Shown piece by piece: positions 13,508 through 17,173 of a stretch of 17,173 nucleotides of DNA; the first letter of the stretch is position 1, and each line of letters opens with the position of its first letter. The stretch covers positions 1-17,173 of the forward strand of contig CAZGTQ010000198.1 in the NCBI GenBank assembly GCA_964528575.1, in the 5' to 3' direction. Source of the DNA: CAZGTQ01 sp964528575 (GTDB lineage: Bacteria; Planctomycetota; UBA1135; GCA-002686595). Made by a program: the position numbers and the translations under genes. The notes under the pieces were generated by a model. It made no database searches. It had not been told where the DNA came from and saw nothing but the letters and a program-made list of their open reading frames with translations.

Positions 13508-14437
13508 CTACTCGGACGCGTCCGCTTGCCACGGCCCTCCCGCAGGCCAGTCGGCCCCGTACGTCGGGCCGTGCGCGATCGCTTCGAGCAGCGGGGTCAG
13601 GAACGCAAGGAGCGCCTCGGCAAGCTCCTGCGCCTCGGGCGCCGCGTGGAGTCGCCCGCGTCGAAGGAACGCACGCCATTGGGTCCGCCGCTCGGGAGCG
13701 CCGAGGAACTCGGGAGTGAGAACGAAGGGACGGCCGCTCGGGATCGTCGTGCGACGTCGCGCAAAGGTCGCACGAATCGCGTCCGCCAGCACGGAGCCCT
13801 GGAAGGGAAACGAGGCCGCAAGGACGTAGACGTCGTAGAAGTCCTTCATGCGGCTGTTGGTAATCCCCAGCGAGACGATCGCTTCGAGCTTCTCCGCCAC
13901 GACCGCCTCGCGCGGATACACAAGAATGCGCGGCGGCCGGTGGTCGAGCAGTGTCGGATAGCTCTCCCACACAGGCGGCGGCGTCACGGCGTCTCCGAAC
14001 CCCACGTCCACTTGCATGGGAATGCGAGCTCCCGACAAGCGCGCTTCGAGGCGTACGCGCACGCCGGCGTACTCGTTCGCCACGCGGATCTCCTCCCCTT
14101 GAACCGATGCCGGGTCCAGCACGAGTCCATCCTCCCCAGGGATGCTGCAAAGGTGTCGTAGGACCCCGACGACGTCGTCCACACCCTCTGCGCCACGGCC
14201 AAGGAGGTCGAGGTCCCAGGTGGCACGTCCCCGTTCCTGGGACCACAGCCTGAAGAGCATCGCTCCCTTCAGCACGTACGACTCGGCGTAACGCGATACC
14301 CCGAGACGGTGCAAGAGTCGCTCGATCGCGAACTCGGACAAGAGCAGTTGCAGCTCCACCCGCTGGTCGCGCGCCAGCCTGGCGAGGCGGTCGCGTTCCG
14401 ACGCGGCGCGGTCCCGCGGAGGACGCGGTGGGCTCAT
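13508..14437 (-). CDS. AbiEii/AbiGii-family nucleotidyltransferase toxin
   Basis: A 309-residue cytoplasmic protein, the toxin half of an AbiE-type (type IV) toxin-antitoxin pair. Nucleotidyltransferase motifs are visible: KGAMLFRLW (57-65) as motif I, RATWDLDLLG (71-80) with metal-binding D75 and D77, PMQVDVGFGD (140-149) with a third acid, and EKLEAI with MKDFYDVY (182-204) as the conserved Lys and Asp motifs. Family members use NTPs to modify an RNA target (tRNA in MenT-type relatives) and arrest growth, for instance on phage infection. The ATG at 14437 overlaps the antitoxin stop as ATGA, the standard antitoxin-first arrangement. Motif I is KGA rather than KGG, a mild variation. The region's GC is visibly lower than its neighbours, which suits horizontal acquisition. 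Its usual length is about 300 residues. Confidence 0.9.
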   Translation of the reverse strand: MSPPRPPRDRAASERDRLARLARDQRVELQLLLSEFAIERLLHRLGVSRYAESYVLKGAMLFRLWSQERGRATWDLDLLGRGAEGVDDVVGVLRHLCSIPGEDGLVLDPASVQGEEIRVANEYAGVRVRLEARLSGARIPMQVDVGFGDAVTPPPVWESYPTLLDHRPPRILVYPREAVVAEKLEAIVSLGITNSRMKDFYDVYVLAASFPFQGSVLADAIRATFARRRTTIPSGRPFVLTPEFLGAPERRTQWRAFLRRGRLHAAPEAQELAEALLAFLTPLLEAIAHGPTYGADWPAGGPWQADASE

Positions 14438-15042
14438 TCGAGAGCCTCCAGGTAAGGCTGGATCACGCGGCCGACTCGATCGATGGACGCGAAGCGCCAG
14501 ACGTCCTCGAGTCGCTTGGGAAATAGTCGGCGGTAGTCCCGAAGCGCCTCGACGGCGACGTCCACGCCGACCTTGTTGCGGAACTTGAAGCAGTCCGCCA
14601 CGGTCTTCGCCGCGCCGAAGACGCGCAGGGCGACTCCCCCGACGTCGTGCTCCTCGACTCCTTCGTGCAGCGAAGGACCCGACAGATAGACGAGCCGCAG
14701 CGGCGGGTGCTCGACGCGGGGGCGCCACGCCTTGCGATCGATCGCCATCCAGACCTCGAACGGGTTCTGCGTCGTCAGCCCGTGGAACCGCAGGGCGGAG
14801 AGAAGGCAGATGACACCTCCCGGGACCCGACGCGCAGCCTCTGCAAGATCGCGCCGCTCGCTCTCGTACCCGCCGGGCAGCGCGTAGAGCCCCCGAGCCA
14901 CTCGCTCGACCACACCGCGCGCCACGAGGCGACGAAGTTGGGCGCGAGTGACGCCAGCACGCTCATCGAGATCGCGCGAGCGGGCAATGCCGAGCTTCTT
15001 CAGAATCCGCTCGGCGCGTTCACGGGGCGAGTCGACCGTCAC
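14434..15042 (-). CDS. AbiEi-family antitoxin / transcriptional regulator
   Basis: About 202 residues, cognate antitoxin of the downstream toxin. An N-terminal winged helix (about 8-53: ERILKKLGIARSRDLDERAG, then VTRAQLRRLVARGVVERVARGLYALPG) is followed by the AbiEi C-terminal domain, with ICLLSALRFHGLT and LRVFGAAKTVADCFKFRNKVG. AbiEi proteins neutralise the toxin without stable binding and repress their own operon by binding inverted repeats through the winged helix. The start is uncertain. GTG 15042 is preferred because GAGG lies 4 nt upstream and a TATACA -10-like element overlaps the only nearby ATG (15057), which would add five residues. The stop overlaps the toxin start by 4 nt. The palindrome at 15048-15073 is the likely operator. 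Confidence 0.85.
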   Translation of the reverse strand: MTVDSPRERAERILKKLGIARSRDLDERAGVTRAQLRRLVARGVVERVARGLYALPGGYESERRDLAEAARRVPGGVICLLSALRFHGLTTQNPFEVWMAIDRKAWRPRVEHPPLRLVYLSGPSLHEGVEEHDVGGVALRVFGAAKTVADCFKFRNKVGVDVAVEALRDYRRLFPKRLEDVWRFASIDRVGRVIQPYLEALE

Positions 15043-15047
15043 AATAC

Positions 15048-15073
15048 CTCGGCACATGTATACAAATGCCGAG
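15048..15073. promoter_or_regulatory. 26-bp near-perfect palindrome, candidate AbiEi operator/promoter
   Basis: Outer arms CTCGGCA (15048-15054) and TGCCGAG (15067-15073) and the inner TGTATACA (15057-15064) share one centre, so 22 of 26 positions are symmetric. Read on the minus strand it includes TATACA, a plausible -10 element, immediately before the antitoxin start. AbiEi antitoxins are known to repress their own operon through inverted repeats in the promoter. Position, symmetry and family knowledge agree; binding is inferred. Confidence 0.6.
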
Positions 15074-15516
15074 ACTTTGTTTCCACCTCCCCCCGGCGCC
15101 CCTGAACGACCTGGCCCCAACCCCAGGCAAGAGCCTGCTGAGTGCCGGTGCTTTCGAGCGGCCGAGGTGGCCGGTGGCAGAACACATGCACTTCGCGCGA
15201 GATGTCGACACCTCGCCACCACGCGATCGGGATCGTTGGCGGGGTCTCGTCGAGCGAGGGTCGAGCCGGTCTGCGATCGACGCGGCCCCCGGCCATCGCG
15301 CCCGTCTGGCGCCCCTCCTCGACCCCGGCGCCCCGCTCCTCCACGAGGCTGATGAGCGCGTCCAGCACGCGCATCGCGTGGTCGATCGAGCTCGGGGCCA
15401 CGCTGACGTGGAGCGCGCACGGCGAGGCTGGGGCAAACGAGGCCATCGTCGTCGGGCTTCGCCTTGCGCAGCGCCGTGAGCTTGCGCGAGTCGATGGACG
15501 CTGTCTGCACTTTCAT
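15074..15516 (-). pseudogene. Degraded coding remnant, unknown family
   Basis: Minus-strand reading from an ATG at 15516 gives MKVQTASIDSRKLTALRKAK, then PDDDG. The frame then breaks, and a second frame from about 15446 continues plausibly as ASFAPASPCALHVSVAPSS, IDHAMRVLDALISLVEERG and AGVEEG before losing protein-like character. Together they look like one frameshifted gene whose 'LHVxVxxxSxxxAxRxxDALIxxxExRG' core resembles a family of hypothetical proteins often seen in mobile regions; that likeness is from memory and is not certain. No intact gene occupies 15043-15723. Between the AbiE operator and this remnant I see no other feature. It may be debris from the insertion that brought the toxin-antitoxin pair. 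Confidence 0.35.
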
Positions 15517-15680
15517 GCAGCACCTCGTCGCGCCCGACTGATGGGTGTACCGAAGATTCTCGGATGAGGCACGAGTCGACCTGAGTGACGGTGACGGTGG
15601 CGCCTGTTGGACCTCGACGCCCTCGATCCGGTGACACTCGAGATCTTCCCGTGACGGGTGGAACCCGGCGGATCGCAGCG

Positions 15681-15704
15681 CGGACGCGTAGCGCAACGCG
15701 TCCG
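15681..15704 (-). terminator. Stem-loop downstream of the AOR remnant, likely terminator
   Basis: CGGACGCGT-AGCGCA-ACGCGTCCG forms a perfect 9-bp stem with a 6-nt loop, 19 nt beyond the stop codon of the minus-strand AOR remnant. No T-run follows on the minus strand. Placement right after a coding end favours a terminator that survived with the 3' end of the old gene. Confidence 0.45.
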
Positions 15705-15723
15705 TCCGTCCGACGCGCGCCCC

Positions 15724-16107
15724 CTACACGCCCTCCGCTTCGAGCAGCGCGTCGAAGCGGGCGCAGACCTTGCCCTGGAGCTCGGCGAAGAACTCCGGCG
15801 TGTTGAAGTGCGGGAGCTGGATCGGGGCGTGCTCGATGTGCACTTCGGCCGGCATGCCGTAGTCGCCCTGCGTGAAGCCCTGCTGGCGCTCGAGCTTGTA
15901 GCCGCGCAGGAACGTGCGCATCACCGTCTTGCGGATCGTCTCGCCGTCGATCGCGAGGCCCGTGAGCGAGGTGACCGCCTGCGCGACCTGGTCGTCGCTC
16001 AGGCCGGCGAACTTGCAGATGCCGACGACGTCGTCGCGCATGATCATCGGGCCGCGGCCCGTGATCGCGTCGACCCAGTAATCGAGGCCCGACTCGCGCT
16101 CGAACAA
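15724..16107 (-). pseudogene. Aldehyde:ferredoxin oxidoreductase, C-terminal remnant
   Basis: About 127 residues read cleanly to a TAG at 15724: ESGLDYWVDAITGRG, DDVVGICKFAGL, then LTGLAIDGETIRKTVMRTF, ERQQGFTQGDYGMP and LLEAEGV at the end. The 'D..GICKF' cysteine segment, the 'LTG..ID.E.I' helix and the 'ER..GFT..D..MP' motif in this order match the C-terminal domain of tungsten-dependent AOR-family enzymes, which are usually about 600 residues long. The N-terminal domain with the tungstopterin and 4Fe-4S ligands is missing. The reading frame has no start with a ribosome site; the nominal first codon is TTG at 16107. Upstream, similarity stops near 16108, where the duplicated GH42-like tail begins on the other strand. 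It is a truncated gene, interesting because Mo/W cofactor genes lie 4-7 kb away. Confidence 0.6.
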
Positions 16108-16121
16108 GGTAGAGCAAGTAC

Positions 16122-16712
16122 GTGCGCATCGACATGGGGATGGTGCCGCTCGAGACGGTCGACGCGCGGCTCGTGTCGCGCTTCCCGCTCCTCGTATTGA
16201 GCCACGTCGCCGCGCTCTCCGACGCCGACGTCGCGCGCCTGCGCGCGTTCGAGGCGGCGGGCGGCACGCTCGTCGTCGACGGCCCGTTCGGCGAATACGA
16301 CGAGCCGCCGCGCGCAGCGCCGTCGTCGGACGCCGCGCTCCGCCCCCCGTTCGGCGGAGGCGCGTACCTCGACGAGCGCTTCGTGCCCTCCGGCGAAGAG
16401 CGCCGCGACGTCGCGCGCCGCCTCGCCGCGTCCGCCGGCGTCGAGCGCGCGCCCTTCGACGTCCGCTCGACGCCCCCGCTCCCGTGGTGCATCGAGTGGT
16501 CGGAGCCCGACGCCGAGGGCCGCGTCCGCTGCGTCGCGGTGCCGAATCTCACGACGCCCGACGAGCGCGCGCGTCTCGCTGACCCGCTCGAGATCGAGGT
16601 GCGCGCCGCGCGCGGGACACGCGTCGAATGGCTCGTTCCGACGGACGCGAACGGCCGCCGCACGACGCTCGCCCCCGGCGACGCGGCGGTGTTCACGCTC
16701 GTGCCGCAGTAG
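16122..16712 (+). pseudogene. Truncated second copy of the GH42-like protein C-terminus
   Basis: Codons from 16122 (GTG) or 16134 (ATG) give a protein of up to 196 residues. From GMVPLETVDA onward it matches residues of about 381-574 of the gene at 11767-13491, with the same ending (FTLVPQ) and stop codon. It holds only part of the amidotransferase-like domain and the final beta domain. It lacks the signal peptide and the whole barrel, so it cannot be a working secreted enzyme. No Shine-Dalgarno precedes either start, and an in-frame TAG sits at 16110. The frame is nevertheless free of stops and frameshifts, so the duplication is either recent or kept by recombination with copy 1. Confidence 0.75.
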
Positions 16713-16717
16713 AGCGG
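16136..16717 (+). repeat. Duplicated segment, copy 2
   Basis: Direct repeat of 12909-13494, about 3.2 kb away, beginning at GGGGATGGTG and ending just after the TAG stop. Downstream sequence differs completely between copies: the AbiE pair after copy 1 and a histidine-rich gene after copy 2. The two copies thus bracket the AbiE pair, the degraded region and the AOR remnant. Confidence 0.9.
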
Positions 16718-16778
16718 CAGAGTGTGGTCTTCTGGTTCGCGGGGCCAGGGGTTAGGCTCCAGTCACGCGGAAGAAGCG

Positions 16779-17173
16779 ATGCCCCATCCAGAGGAGCAGC
16801 GAAGCAGGACGAAGCGAGCGATGGTCGTAGCCATCGCCGGCCTGGCGTTCGTGCTCCAGATGGCGTTCGTCCCGCTGCACCTGGGCTCGAACGACCACGT
16901 CCTGCCCGCTGCGTCGGGAACGCACGCGCACACGCACGGTCCGAGCGGCCACGGCGGCCACGGCCATCATCACGACGGCCACCCTCACGACGGCCAGCAT
17001 CACGGCGGGCATCCCGAATCGGACGCGCCAGACTCCGGCCACGAGCCGCACCCCGTCGGGGACCATCTCGACCAGCTCGCCGAGCCGGCGGTCCCGCCGA
17101 CCCTGGCCCACGTGACGCTCGCGCTCGCTCCGAAGAGCTTCACGCTCCTCGCGCCGAGCGCTCCGTCGTCCCG
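16779..17173 (+). CDS. Histidine-rich membrane-anchored protein, probable metal binding (partial)
   Basis: From the ATG at 16779 (GGAAG Shine-Dalgarno just upstream) the frame stays open to the window end, 131 codons. A basic N-terminus (QRSRTKR) precedes one hydrophobic helix (about 14-33: AMVVAIAGLAFVLQMAFVPL), an uncleaved anchor or signal sequence. Residues 49-96 then contain 16 histidines in Gly/Asp-rich repeats such as HGGHGHHHDGHPHDGQHHGG. A Pro/Ala-rich stretch with a hydrophobic patch follows (VTLALAPKSFTLL). Such histidine-rich extracytoplasmic tracts bind Zn, Ni, Co or Cu, and short anchored proteins of this sort often open metal-efflux operons. The downstream partner is out of view, so this is only suggested. 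The gene sits 66 bp after the truncated GH42-like copy; I see no clear promoter in that gap. Confidence 0.7.
   Translation, partial: MPHPEEQRSRTKRAMVVAIAGLAFVLQMAFVPLHLGSNDHVLPAASGTHAHTHGPSGHGGHGHHHDGHPHDGQHHGGHPESDAPDSGHEPHPVGDHLDQLAEPAVPPTLAHVTLALAPKSFTLLAPSAPSS

Noticed and set aside
15175..15240. Possible insertion-sequence ends in the degraded region, including the GAG-a-TGTCGACA-c-CTC palindrome
   Set aside because: No matching inverted terminal repeat, transposase fragment or target-site duplication could be paired with it.
15607..15654. Short plus-strand frame LDLDALDPVTLEIFP then stop, resembling the start of hydantoinase B proteins
   Set aside because: Fifteen residues are too few to tell a vestige from chance, and nothing of the family follows.
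16920..17020. CAC/GGC-rich tract as a tandem DNA repeat or CRISPR-like array
   Set aside because: It is the histidine-glycine codon tract of the partial gene starting at 16779 and has no fixed repeat unit.

Overview
This is a very GC-rich bacterial window. Codons are strongly biased to G/C at the third position and GTG starts are common. Several genes resemble families I associate with environmental Planctomycetota: secreted PRC-barrel proteins, a beta-galactosidase-like secreted protein with an amidotransferase-like domain, and an FAD/4Fe-4S membrane protein. I cannot prove the phylum from the sequence. No rRNA, tRNA, CRISPR array or intact insertion sequence was seen.

Left part (1-5696). 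The minus strand carries the first 27 codons of a GntR/YtrA-type regulator, cut by the window edge, and a secreted protein with two PRC-barrel domains. Diverging from these on the plus strand are an OmpR-type response regulator and its membrane histidine kinase, closely coupled. A SAM-dependent methyltransferase follows, behind a perfect 20-bp palindrome. It converges on a second, lipoprotein-like PRC-barrel protein on the minus strand.

Middle (5745-13491). A long minus-strand gene encodes a fused redox protein: a thioredoxin-reductase-like FAD/NAD(P) module whose FAD-closing motif appears to be moved to the N-terminus, several membrane segments, NapH/NosR-like cysteine motifs and two 4Fe-4S clusters. 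Diverging from it is a tight plus-strand operon with 4-nt GTGA overlaps: a MoaD-MoeA fusion, then a MoeA fused to a periplasmic-binding-protein-like domain, then a secreted GH42-like protein. The first two belong to molybdenum/tungsten cofactor assembly.

Right part (13508-17173). This is an accessory, rearranged segment of visibly lower GC. It holds an AbiE-type toxin-antitoxin pair (minus strand) with a strong palindrome at the antitoxin start, about 680 bp of degraded sequence, a C-terminal remnant that looks like a tungsten aldehyde:ferredoxin oxidoreductase, and a second copy of the last ~585 bp of the GH42-like gene. A histidine-rich, probably metal-binding, membrane-anchored protein starts at the right edge and runs out of the window.

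Working model (inference): the core is a Mo/W-cofactor and redox locus. Beside it, insertion of a toxin-antitoxin module and segmental duplication or deletion have broken an AOR gene and copied the tail of the neighbouring GH42-like gene.
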